Below, piece by piece: positions 36,824 to 43,809 of a stretch of DNA of 64,000 nucleotides. Position numbers and translations under genes: made by a program. The DNA is taken from positions 372,001 through 436,000 of the forward strand of contig QOZR01000004.1 of assembly GCA_003576685.1 (NCBI GenBank). Direction: 5' to 3'. The stretch comes from Virgifigura deserti (GTDB lineage: Bacteria; Pseudomonadota; Alphaproteobacteria; Dongiales; Dongiaceae). Every line of letters begins with the position of its first letter. The first letter of the stretch is position 1. Under the pieces are notes generated by a model. That model saw only the letters and a list, made by a program, of their open reading frames with translations, was not told the origin of the DNA and ran no database searches.

Positions 36824-37047
36824 GCTCCTCATGCCGAGCCGTTCCGCATAGGTGTGGAACGCTTAACCGCCGAGGGCGAGAATCCCCGTGATCTACAAAG
36901 GGTCGCGAGGATTCCGCCATGCCGAAGATGTCTTCGGGAGCGGTCAAGCCGTGGCTGCCGCCCGCCGGCGATGGCATTGAGGTCAATCTCTGCCGCAATC
37001 CGCTTTGCGAGAACTATGCCGCTGGTGACGGCGCCTCGCGGACGAGC
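36708..37047. other. intergenic region with right element end
   Basis: About 340 bases with no supportable gene. It contains the right terminal inverted repeat (36803-36823) and the right target duplication (36824-36835). The 210 bases after the element continue the pre-insertion sequence up to the merR 3' end. Confidence 0.6.
36824..36835. repeat. 12-bp target-site duplication, right copy
   Basis: GCTCCTCATGCC directly after the right terminal inverted repeat, matching 34968-34979. Confidence 0.85.
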
Positions 37048-37473
37048 TCAGCCGCGCCCGGCGGGCTCGAACAACGCCTCCACAATGGGACAATCCAGCA
37101 CCGCACCGCCCTCGCAACGGGAGGCGATGCCGTTCAGCGTCTGCTCCAGCCGCTTCAGATCGCGGATCTTCTGCCGCACGTCGTCGAGATGTTCAACCGT
37201 GACCGCCCGGACATCCGCGCACGCATAGGCGTGCCCGCCGTCGACGAGCTTCAGCAGGCTGCGTACCTCGTCGAGCGTGAAGCCAAGCTCGCGGGCCCGG
37301 CGGATGAAGGTGAGCCGCGCGACGTGCGCGTCCTCATACGCGCGGTGACCGCCTTCCGTGCGCGCCGGGGGCGGCACCAGGCCGATTTTCTCATAATAGC
37401 GCACGGTCTCAATGTTGACGCCCGTGCGCCCCGACAACTCGCCGATGGCGAGACGCTGAGCCCTGCCGTTCAT
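37048..37473 (-). CDS. merR: mercury-responsive MerR-family regulator
   Basis: A 141-residue MerR protein. The winged-helix DNA-binding part begins RLAIGELSGRTGVNIETVRYYEKIGL, and a dimerisation helix follows. The three mercury-binding cysteines are present at C85 (ACADV), C120 (SRCEGG) and C128 (LDCPIV), the arrangement specific for Hg(II) MerR. The ATG at 37473 is chosen although a TTG-initiated frame runs further upstream into the divergent gene. It should repress and, with Hg(II), activate the divergent merT promoter. Confidence 0.93.
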   Translation of the reverse strand: MNGRAQRLAIGELSGRTGVNIETVRYYEKIGLVPPPARTEGGHRAYEDAHVARLTFIRRARELGFTLDEVRSLLKLVDGGHAYACADVRAVTVEHLDDVRQKIRDLKRLEQTLNGIASRCEGGAVLDCPIVEALFEPAGRG

Positions 37474-37501
37474 GGCCACCTCCGCACAGTGAAAATATCC
37501 C

Positions 37502-37526
37502 TTGAACCTGTAGTTGCTACAGATCT
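37502..37526 (+). promoter_or_regulatory. MerR-type operator/promoter for merT
   Basis: Between the divergent merR and merT genes is TTGAAC (-35 like, 37502-37507) followed by the perfect dyad CTGTAG-TTG-CTACAG (37508-37522). A dyad placed in an over-long spacer is how MerR distorts its promoters. The -10 element downstream is weak by eye. Confidence 0.65.
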
Positions 37527-37565
37527 CACCTTGATGGCAAGCCATCAGAAAGAGGCTGCATCGAC

Positions 37566-37991
37566 ATGAGTGGTCAAGTGGAACGCAGCGCCTACGCACC
37601 GCCCGGAACACCAACGCCGGTCGCGGGCGGGCGACGCTCGAAGACCCTGCTATCGGCGGGCGGTCTTCTGGCCGCGCTCGCCACGTCGTCCTGCTGCCTG
37701 CTGCCGTTCGTTCTCTTCACCCTCGGCATCGGTGGGGCGTGGATCGGCAACCTGACGGCCATGGCGCCATACCAGCCAATTTTCCTCGTGCTCACGATCG
37801 CCCTGCTCGGCACGGGCTTCTACCGGGTCTACCACAAGCCGAAAGCCGCCGTTGCCGTCTGCAGTCCGGGACCGGCGTGCGCCGACCCGCGTGCGGATCG
37901 CGTCGCGAAGACGGTCCTGTGGAGCGCGACTGTCCTGGTCGTCGCCGGGATCGCCTTCCCGTGGCTTGCCCAGCTTCTCATCGAAACGTGA
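37566..37991 (+). CDS. merT: mercuric ion transporter MerT
   Basis: A 141-residue inner-membrane protein with three transmembrane segments. The Hg(II)-binding vicinal cysteines C43-C44 lie in the first helix (TSSCCLLPF), and a second cysteine pair sits in the cytoplasmic loop (C99 and C105, CSPGPAC). It brings Hg(II) across the inner membrane. It is divergent from merR and followed by the GDCCVxC gene. The reductase MerA expected to detoxify the imported ion is not in this window. Confidence 0.9.
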   Translation: MSGQVERSAYAPPGTPTPVAGGRRSKTLLSAGGLLAALATSSCCLLPFVLFTLGIGGAWIGNLTAMAPYQPIFLVLTIALLGTGFYRVYHKPKAAVAVCSPGPACADPRADRVAKTVLWSATVLVVAGIAFPWLAQLLIET

Positions 37992-38058
37992 GGGATAAAG
38001 AGGGCGCAGGGCTTGATCCGGCCGAGGACGGATCTGTTCTCAAGCACCGGAAACGCGC

Positions 38059-38274
38059 ATGATTGAACTTCTCTCGACCATTATCTGTCCCACCTGCGGG
38101 CATCGGAAGGCCGAGACGATGCCGACCAACGCTTGCCAGTTCTTCTACGACTGCGAAGGCTGTGGCGCGCTGCTCAAGCCTGAGACCGGAGACTGCTGCG
38201 TATTTTGCTCCTACGGTACGGTGTCATGCCCGCCGATTCAGGGCCAGAGACGAGGCGGGTGTTGCCCAAGCTGA
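38059..38274 (+). CDS. GDCCVxC-domain small protein
   Basis: A 71-residue cysteine-rich protein with 11 cysteines. CPTCGH (10-15) and DCEGCG (31-36) form a zinc-ribbon-like pair, followed by the family signature GDCCVFCSYG (44-53) and a terminal CCPS. Members of this family are found in mercury operons and some are selenoproteins. Here all positions are ordinary cysteines. It probably binds Hg(II) or another thiophilic metal in the cytoplasm. It follows merT by about 70 bases and may share its transcript. Confidence 0.88.
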   Translation: MIELLSTIICPTCGHRKAETMPTNACQFFYDCEGCGALLKPETGDCCVFCSYGTVSCPPIQGQRRGGCCPS

Positions 38275-38356
38275 GGCAGCGCACTCCCCTGTCGGCAGTG
38301 CGCACAAGATTCAGGCTCGACTGGATCGTACGCGGCCTTGCCGTCCAGACCAACTA

Positions 38357-38833
38357 TCATGCCGGCTTCGAGCGCAGCCGGCGCCAAAGGAGGTAGTCGA
38401 GGGACAGTGTCCCGGCGCCTCGGCACAACAGCACGAGCAGCATGGCCGCCCATTGAATGTGCGTCGGCCAGGCCCCCGGAAAGACGAAGACCTGGATTAC
38501 CGCCGTCATGCCGAGAAGTACGGCCGCAGCCGGGCGCGTCAGGAGCCCCAGCATAAGTAGGGGCGGACAGGTTACCTCGATCGCCAGTGCCATGGAGGCC
38601 GCCACCGCAGGCGGCAGAATCGGCACTTGGTATTCCTGGGCGAACAGATACAGCGTCGTGTCCCAGTTCGCGAGCTTCACCATCGCCGAGTTCCAGAACA
38701 CCGTCGCGGCGGCCAGGCGAAGCGGCAGCGCGAGCAACCAATAGGGCACCGCTTCCAGCCAGCGCAGGATGCGCAGAACGAGAGCGGTGGGCGCGGAGAC
38801 GATGTGGGTCGTCGAGATCCTGACATGCGTCAT
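38357..38833 (-). CDS. DoxX-family membrane protein of the bufferin operon
   Basis: A 158-residue DoxX-type protein with four transmembrane segments. The first carries LPLRLAAATVFWNSAMVKLANW, and GLLTRPAAAVLLGMTAVIQVFV follows. The ATG at 38833 has AGGAGGAG upstream and overlaps the bufC stop. DoxX-type proteins recur as the last gene of DUF2282-DUF692-DUF2063 operons, where they are presumed to act in membrane or redox handling of the modified peptide or metal. Confidence 0.88.
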   Translation of the reverse strand: MTHVRISTTHIVSAPTALVLRILRWLEAVPYWLLALPLRLAAATVFWNSAMVKLANWDTTLYLFAQEYQVPILPPAVAASMALAIEVTCPPLLMLGLLTRPAAAVLLGMTAVIQVFVFPGAWPTHIQWAAMLLVLLCRGAGTLSLDYLLWRRLRSKPA

Positions 38834-39633
38834 GCGGCTCCTCCTGAACACCTTAACGACTCGCTGGTTGATCCAAGCCAAAAGCCCGAGAGGCAGCCCC
38901 TCCCCACCTGTTCAGCGAGCGCCCTCGCAATATCCAGGTCGGGAAAGGAGTCGATCAGGGAGCCCAGTGTTTCTCCGGCGTGGAGTCGCGCGGCAAAGCG
39001 CCACGCCTGCGGATCGAGGCGCCGTGCCTCGACGCCGTCGGGGCCGCGATGCACGACGAGCCAAGCCGGGCCGCTCGACAGGTCGATAGCGGCCATGGCG
39101 CGTTCGCTGCCGCTCAGAACGGCGCCGGCAATCTCGTCGGCGGGAAAGCCGAGGCGCAGAAGTCGTAGCGAGGGATGCGGCATGAAGCAAAGCGCTTCGT
39201 GCTGCTCTTTCTCCACATCCGCCAGCATTGCGATATCCAGCACCGGCGCGTCGGGCGCGTTCGCGGCGATGCTGAGTGCCCATTCGAAGCGCGCCACGTC
39301 CGGGAGATAGACGAGCTCAGCAGCAGACGGAAGCGCCGCGAGGAAATCGGCGAAGGCGTCGCCGTAGTCGTTCAGATAACCGGTACGCGGTGGACACTCC
39401 CGCATGAACCGCGCGGCGGCCATGTCGAAGAAATTCCGCCCGACCAGCCGCTCGACGGCGCGGTAGGCGAGACGGAGCGAGTCGGCGAGCACCGACTGCG
39501 CCGTGTTGCGATAGATGCGCAAGCGCTCTTCCGGCGCGATCCCGCCACCGATGATCGCTTCGGCAATCGTGCCATCCTCGCCGAAGCGGAGGCTCGCGCC
39601 GAACGCACGCTGAAGTTCATCTAGCGTCGGCAT
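38830..39633 (-). CDS. bufC: BufC-like DUF2063 partner protein
   Basis: A 267-residue protein with the DUF2063 N-terminal domain (LDELQRAFGASL, then EERLRIYRNTAQSVLADSLRLAYRAVERLVG). The C-terminal half is a peptide-recognition-like domain (ARFEWALSIAANAP). It overlaps bufB by 17 bases and the DoxX gene by four. In bufferin systems this protein pairs with the DUF692 enzyme to recognise the precursor peptide leader. Confidence 0.9.
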   Translation of the reverse strand: MPTLDELQRAFGASLRFGEDGTIAEAIIGGGIAPEERLRIYRNTAQSVLADSLRLAYRAVERLVGRNFFDMAAARFMRECPPRTGYLNDYGDAFADFLAALPSAAELVYLPDVARFEWALSIAANAPDAPVLDIAMLADVEKEQHEALCFMPHPSLRLLRLGFPADEIAGAVLSGSERAMAAIDLSSGPAWLVVHRGPDGVEARRLDPQAWRFAARLHAGETLGSLIDSFPDLDIARALAEQVGRGCLSGFWLGSTSESLRCSGGAA

Positions 39634-40504
39634 TACCTGCCCCCCGCGCCGCGTTGAGCCGCCGCTCGGCCATGGCCGCCTCGTCCAGAAGCACCGCCAA
39701 CGGCGGCAGGTCGGTGTCCCATTCGATCAATGTCGGAACAGGACCGAACAGCGCCACGGCCTCGTCGTAGAGATGCCAAACATCGCGGCAGACGCGGGCG
39801 CCGTGATCGTCGATGCGGATCTTGCGGCCGTCGCCCAAGTCCTTCAGCGTATGCCCAGCGAGGTGGATCTCGCTCACGCTCTCAGGCGGCAGAGCACGCA
39901 GATACCGGTGTGCGTCGAAACCGTGGTTGCAGGCGCTCACGAAGATGTTGTTCACGTCGCACAGGATGCTGCAGCCGGTGTGCCGTGCAACAGCGGCCAG
40001 GAACTCCCACTCCGGAATCGGCGAGTGGCGATAGCGCAGATAGGAGGATGGATTCTCGACGAGGATGGGCCGCCCGAGATGCTCCTGAACGTGCGCGACG
40101 TTGCGGCACATCACCGCGAGCGCCTCCTCGGTCATCGGCAGCGGTAATAGATCGGCCACATAGACGCCGCCCGTCATGCTCCAGGACAGGTGTTCGGAGA
40201 TGAGGCCCGGCTCGATGCGTTCGACGAGGCGCTTGATTCGCTCGAGATGAACGCGGTCGGGGCCCTCGGCGCTGCCGAGCGAGAGCCCGACCCCGTGCAG
40301 CGAGACCGGGTAGTCGCGCCGGATCGCGTCGAGATATGCGAGCGGTCTGCCGCCGCCCATGTAGTTCTCGGTGTGGACCTCGAGCCAGCCGACCGAGGGC
40401 CGCTCGTCCAGCACAGGCTGGTGATGGCAGAAGCGGAGCCCGATCCCCGCCGTGGCGGGGATCGGGGCGGTCGCCCACGCCTTTGGTGTGGAGGAGCTGG
40501 ACAC
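39617..40504 (-). CDS. bufB: multinuclear non-haem iron oxidative enzyme (DUF692/MNIO) BufB
   Basis: A 295-residue TIM-barrel enzyme of the MNIO family. Metal-ligand motifs in order are HTENYMGGG, SLHGVGLSLG, SEHLSW, LVENPSSYLRY, DVNNIFVSACNHG, EIHLAGH and LIEWDTDLP. It installs thiooxazole-type modifications on cysteines of a precursor peptide. GTG 40504 is chosen because it lies just after the bufA stop with GGGAAG upstream. The frame is open far upstream within bufA, but that part does not look like DUF692. Confidence 0.92.
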   Translation of the reverse strand: MSSSSTPKAWATAPIPATAGIGLRFCHHQPVLDERPSVGWLEVHTENYMGGGRPLAYLDAIRRDYPVSLHGVGLSLGSAEGPDRVHLERIKRLVERIEPGLISEHLSWSMTGGVYVADLLPLPMTEEALAVMCRNVAHVQEHLGRPILVENPSSYLRYRHSPIPEWEFLAAVARHTGCSILCDVNNIFVSACNHGFDAHRYLRALPPESVSEIHLAGHTLKDLGDGRKIRIDDHGARVCRDVWHLYDEAVALFGPVPTLIEWDTDLPPLAVLLDEAAMAERRLNAARGAGNADAR

Positions 40505-40520
40505 AAACTTCCCGTCGCGG

Positions 40521-40820
40521 TCAGGCGGCCGTGGTGCTGCCACCGGCGATCTTCGAACAGTCACCCTTCGGCAGCAGAACGAACGATGCCGGATCCCGAT
40601 CCTGCGTTGCCTGCCCGGCGCAGGAATGCGCACCCTCGGCGCAGTCGTTCTTTCCCTTGGCGGCGATGCCGTAGCACTTCTCCAGGTTGCCTTCTTGCAT
40701 CCGCTCCATCGTCTGAGCCTTGGGATCCGTCTGCTGCGCGCCGGCCGGAAAGCCTTGGGCGGCCAGCACCAGACCGACGGCGGCGGCGAGCGTGGACGCG
40801 GCAAGCGTAGTACGGTTCAT
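40521..40820 (-). CDS. bufA: bufferin precursor peptide BufA (DUF2282)
   Basis: A 99-residue precursor with a Sec signal peptide (residues 1-29, cleavage near GAQQ). The core carries four cysteines at 49, 60, 67 and 88 in the DUF2282 pattern KCYG, NDCA, HSCAG and GDCSK. In characterised bufferins these cysteines are modified by the MNIO enzyme, and the exported peptide chelates copper in the periplasm. It is first in the bufA-bufB-bufC-doxX operon, and a GTAACC-N16-CGAA promoter lies 56 bases upstream. Confidence 0.92.
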   Translation of the reverse strand: MNRTTLAASTLAAAVGLVLAAQGFPAGAQQTDPKAQTMERMQEGNLEKCYGIAAKGKNDCAEGAHSCAGQATQDRDPASFVLLPKGDCSKIAGGSTTAA

Positions 40821-40875
40821 GGGACGACCTCACCTGTTGTTGAATTCCCCGGATTGGGAACTTGCACTAGGAAGG

Positions 40876-40901
40876 TTCGACGGCCGCGCCGGAAGGGTTA
40901 C
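40876..40901 (-). promoter_or_regulatory. SigF-type ECF promoter of bufA
   Basis: On the minus strand, GTAACC (40896-40901) is followed after exactly 16 bases by CGAA (40876-40879). This is the consensus reported for Caulobacter SigF-dependent metal-response promoters. It points at bufA. Confidence 0.8.
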
Positions 40902-40926
40902 ACTCGACGAGCAAAAATCGTCGAGT
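40902..40926. repeat. 9-bp inverted repeat upstream of the bufA promoter
   Basis: ACTCGACGA at 40902-40910 pairs with TCGTCGAGT at 40918-40926 across an A-rich loop. It abuts the -35 element on its upstream side. The same hairpin is present in the second copy at 42106-42130, so it may be an operator. Confidence 0.75.
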
Positions 40927-40993
40927 TCTGCGTTGTCAGCCCATCGCTCTACCGAGAGCGCCGCTCGAACGGAGCAAAACGTTGGACCAATCG

Positions 40994-41060
40994 CTAGTGT
41001 CCCGATCGGGAAATTCGAATGATCGAATTTCGCGTGAACCGGCACACTAACTTATTGAAA
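40994..41060 (+). repeat. probable insertion-sequence end, copy 1
   Basis: This stretch (ctagtgtcccgatc, attcgaatgatcgaattt, gcgtgaaccggcacac) recurs in reverse orientation at 48797-48862 with only scattered differences. No transposase is attached. The internal near-repeats of the type 'cgaatgatcgaatt' look like the multiple binding sites found at some IS ends. Confidence 0.65.
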
Positions 41061-41085
41061 ACTTATTGAACCATCACACTAGGGA

Positions 41086-41190
41086 CGAAGCGCCCGTTCG
41101 CACTGTGGCTGGCCGCCATTGCCAAGCGCCACGTCACCGACCGGCTCTGAAAGCAGGGACAATCTCGATCGCGGGAACCTGCCCTGGAAT
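41086..41190 (+). pseudogene. fragment of an ECF sigma factor gene (sigF remnant)
   Basis: These 105 bases align without gaps to 42427-42531 of the intact sigma gene, covering the end of region 2 (PFG/AxWLAAIAKR). An in-frame TGA and substitutions show decay. The upstream and downstream parts of the gene are missing. Confidence 0.85.
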
Positions 41191-41328
41191 AGCAATTCGC
41201 AAAATCGAGATCACTGTTCGTCCCTAACGAGCACCGGGGCAGACTCTTTGATCAGAGCCCGCCGCCACAGACCGCTGTCGATTCGGTCACTTGCCATTGC
41301 CCCCAGAGGCCCGACCGAAGGCGTCGAA

Positions 41329-41814
41329 CTATCGCGCTATAGCCTTGTAGGCCCAGGCCAGCACGGCACCAAAGACGATGTGGCTGAGGATGCTGACCCA
41401 GTTGCGGGCTTCGGCGAACCAGGGGAACAGGGCCGAGGCGAAGCCGTAGAAGTTAACGAGGTAAAGGGTTAGCCCGAACGCGGCGCCCGCGAGGAGCGCC
41501 AAGCCCAGGCCGAGGCCCCACCGCCACAGGATCCAGGCGAGGATGAAGCCGTAGACGATCGACAGCACAAAGTGGATGACCATCGCAATCATGAGGACGC
41601 CCAGGTCGAAAGTGGCCGGCGGGGGCAGAACGTCCCGGCCCATCACCATCGCCGCGATCATGCGCGGCGGGCCCCACGGGCTGCCCATCCCGGTGACCGC
41701 CACCAGGATCATCTCCAGCATCATGAAAATCGCGCCAGCGATGAGCCCAGCCCAGAGAGCGGCCTTCCAATCCATTCCCTTCCGTTCCGCGGCTGTTGAA
41801 TGCGTGTGTGCCAT
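41329..41814 (-). CDS. four-helix membrane protein of unknown function
   Basis: A 161-residue membrane protein. Segments at about 17-38, 68-92, 97-118 and 136-158 are hydrophobic, and a loop holds GSPWGPPRMIAAMVMGRDVLPPP. This resembles unnamed membrane proteins that often neighbour ECF sigma or metal-response genes. It lies downstream, on the same strand, of the second SigF-type promoter (42080-42105), with the chimeric bufA fragment between them, so it may be transcribed from that promoter. No catalytic motif is visible. Confidence 0.7.
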   Translation of the reverse strand: MAHTHSTAAERKGMDWKAALWAGLIAGAIFMMLEMILVAVTGMGSPWGPPRMIAAMVMGRDVLPPPATFDLGVLMIAMVIHFVLSIVYGFILAWILWRWGLGLGLALLAGAAFGLTLYLVNFYGFASALFPWFAEARNWVSILSHIVFGAVLAWAYKAIAR

Positions 41815-41826
41815 GGCCCGTAGTCC

Positions 41827-42024
41827 CTATTTATTGCGGGTCGGCAGCCCGAAGATGATCAGCGTGTGCCCCATCGGCGCGTGGGCCAACTCGCGGGTGA
41901 GGCCGTTGAGCCAGCCGCCCCAGCCGGCGGCCAGGGCCACGTACTGTTTGCCGTTGACCGCGAAAGTCCCCGGTGTGGCGTGGGTGGCGGCGAGTGTGGA
42001 TGTGGTGCTTATCTTGCGGGTCAC
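41827..42024 (-). pseudogene. chimeric fragment: bufA start fused to a quinoprotein dehydrogenase tail
   Basis: A 65-codon frame starting with GTG at 42024. Its first 14 codons (TRKISTTSTLAATHA) align with the start of BufA (MNRTTLAASTLAAAV), and the DNA upstream aligns too. The rest (GTFAVNGKQYVALAAGWGG then MGHTLIIFGLP) is the C-terminal end of a PQQ methanol/ethanol dehydrogenase. It keeps a promoter and start codon, so a short peptide might still be made, but all bufferin cysteines are gone. Confidence 0.72.
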
Positions 42025-42079
42025 GGAAAGACCTCACCTGCTGTTGAATTCCCCGGAGCGGGGGATTGCGTTAGAGAGG

Positions 42080-42105
42080 TTCGATGGCCGTGCCGGAAGG
42101 GTTAC
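42080..42105 (-). promoter_or_regulatory. second SigF-type ECF promoter
   Basis: GTAACC (42100-42105, minus strand) and CGAA (42080-42083) are separated by exactly 16 bases, as at 40876-40901. It now reads into the chimeric fragment and the four-helix membrane protein. Confidence 0.78.
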
Positions 42106-42130
42106 ACTCGACGAGAAAAAATCGTCGAGT
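42106..42130. repeat. 9-bp inverted repeat between divergent promoter and sigF
   Basis: ACTCGACGA (42106-42114) pairs with TCGTCGAGT (42122-42130). The hairpin is conserved with that at 40902-40926 while the loop and flanks have diverged. It lies upstream of sigF. Confidence 0.75.
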
Positions 42131-42191
42131 TCTATCTTACCGGCTCGAGTGCCCCTTGTGCGCCGCTCACGCGGAACAAGACGGAGGCATA

Positions 42192-42788
42192 ATGGCTCGG
42201 GACGAAGCAGCATCCGAGAAGCCGTCGATGGACGAGCGGTTGGACTGGTCGACCCTCATGGCCCGCGCGCAGGATGGGGACCGCGATGCCTATCGCCGTC
42301 TCCTCGGAGACGTCACGCCTTATCTGCGCTCGCTTGTGGCACGCCACCACCGGAATCCATGCGACGTCGAGGACGTGGTTCAGGATATTCTCCTGACGGT
42401 CCACGCGATCCGCCGGACCTATGACCCGAAGCGCCCGTTCGGGCCGTGGCTGGCCGCCATCGCCAAGCGGCGCATCATCGACCGGCTTCGGAAGCAGGGG
42501 CGCTCCCGGTTGCGGGAATCCGCCCTGGAAGAGGGCCATGAAACCTTTGCGGCTCCTGACGCGAACCTCCATGCGGCAGCGGCGTGGGATGAGCGCGCCC
42601 TGCGGGCGGCTGTTGCGAGCCTGCCCGCCGGACAACGCCAGGCGGTCACCTTGCTGAAGCTGCGGGAGATGTCCTTGAAGGAGGCGTCGGCGGCGAGCGG
42701 GATGTCCGTGGCTTCGCTGAAGGTGGCCACCCACCGCGCGTTGAAGAGCCTGCGACGGATACTCGGACAGCGGAGGAACGATCGGTGA
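42192..42788 (+). CDS. sigF: ECF RNA polymerase sigma factor, SigF-like
   Basis: A 198-residue ECF sigma factor. Region 2 is seen in RSLVARHHRNPCDVEDVVQDILLTVHAIR and PFGPWLAAIAKRRIIDRLRKQ. Region 4 is seen in LPAGQRQAVTLLKLREMSLKEASAASGMSVASLKVATHRALKSLR. ATG 42192 has GGAGG upstream. It overlaps nrsF by four bases. SigF of Caulobacter answers chromate and other heavy-metal or oxidative stress and drives bufferin operons. The two GTAACC-N16-CGAA promoters here fit the same regulon. Confidence 0.92.
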   Translation: MARDEAASEKPSMDERLDWSTLMARAQDGDRDAYRRLLGDVTPYLRSLVARHHRNPCDVEDVVQDILLTVHAIRRTYDPKRPFGPWLAAIAKRRIIDRLRKQGRSRLRESALEEGHETFAAPDANLHAAAAWDERALRAAVASLPAGQRQAVTLLKLREMSLKEASAASGMSVASLKVATHRALKSLRRILGQRRNDR

Positions 42789-43459
42789 TCACGACGCCGG
42801 ATCTCATCGAGCAGCTCGCGGCAACCACGACACCGGTCCGGCGCCTGCGCCCGCCCCTCCTACGCGCCGGGCTCTGGCTCCTGTTCGCGGCGTTTATCCT
42901 CGCGCTGCTCGCGGCCGGTCACGGCGTCCGGCCGGATCTCGGGCAGCGCCTGCACCAGCCGGCCTTCGTCGCGGGCATGGCGGCCTCGCTCCTCACCGGC
43001 GTTCTCGCGGCGGTCGCGGCGTTCACGATCAGTCTTCCGGATCGCTCCCACCGCTGGCTCCTTCTTCCTGCGCCCGCGCTGGTCGTGTGGATCTCGACCA
43101 TCGGCTATGGCTGCCTGACGGATTGGGTCAGCATCGGACCCAATGGCGTGCAACTCGGCGAGACGGTTCGGTGTTTTGCGACCCTGGTACTGACCAGCCT
43201 GCCTTTGTCGTTCGCCATGCTCGTGATGTTGCGGTATGCGGGGCTGCTCCGACCGAGGGCCGTGGCGATGACGGGCTGCCTGGCGGTGGCGGCGATCACC
43301 GCGACGGCGCTGTCGCTGTTCCACGATCTCGATGCGACCCTCATGATATTGATCTGGAACCTGGGCACAGCGGCCTTGATCGTCGGGCTCGGCGGCGCGC
43401 TCGGTCGGAGACTGTTCTCCTGGGTAGCGCCGCGTGCGGGGTCGATCCAGGACCGCTGA
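42785..43459 (+). CDS. nrsF: NrsF/DUF1109-family membrane anti-sigma factor
   Basis: A 224-residue protein with six predicted transmembrane segments spread evenly from about residue 25 to 215, matching DUF1109. The N-terminal cytoplasmic stretch (LIEQLAATTTPVRRLRPP) would bind the sigma factor. It starts GTG inside the sigF stop (GTGA overlap). The family member NrsF holds SigF at the membrane until metal or oxidant exposure, using two cysteines, and CLTDW and VRCFA here may supply them. Confidence 0.88.
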   Translation: MITTPDLIEQLAATTTPVRRLRPPLLRAGLWLLFAAFILALLAAGHGVRPDLGQRLHQPAFVAGMAASLLTGVLAAVAAFTISLPDRSHRWLLLPAPALVVWISTIGYGCLTDWVSIGPNGVQLGETVRCFATLVLTSLPLSFAMLVMLRYAGLLRPRAVAMTGCLAVAAITATALSLFHDLDATLMILIWNLGTAALIVGLGGALGRRLFSWVAPRAGSIQDR

Positions 43460-43809
43460 CAGACGGGCTCATCCTTGCCGTCCTCTTTGGAGCGATTCTC
43501 AAATGGGACAGATGGCGCGTTAACTATAGCGCCAACGACAGCGCCAACTACAGCGCTCTGGGCGCCCTCTTGCCAGAACCGGAATTTGTGTCGAAAATCG
43601 CCTTGGTTTTGTGGCACGGTCGCTTCGGCGACCGTATTCCTGGCGGCGCGATCGGGCCGGTTTCGCTTGGGGCCGGTTTCGCCTGGGGAGAACGTCGAAC
43701 GACCGATAACAGGCCGGGAAGCCGGCCAGAAACGGATCGCCGAGGACCGTTGCCGACAGCAGGCGACGGGCGACCGGCACAGGGGACTGAGGATCAGGAG
43801 CTAGGAATC
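43460..43809. other. intergenic region before potD (set 2)
   Basis: About 350 bases, probably leader of the second pot operon. A short run of near repeats (agcgccaac / agcgct) lies at 43527-43565, and a hairpin-prone CGGTCGCTTCGGCGACCG lies at about 43616-43633. I see no gene. Confidence 0.5.

Larger units (their letters stand above)
40821..41328. other. rearranged region with duplicated sigF promoter block
   Basis: About 500 bases without an intact gene. Starting from bufA, it holds the sigF-type promoter, a hairpin, a probable IS end (40994-41060), a scrap of the ECF sigma gene (41086-41190) and about 140 bases of unassigned sequence up to the membrane-protein gene. It is the decayed left copy of the block whose better-preserved right copy is at 42025-42530. 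Confidence 0.7.
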
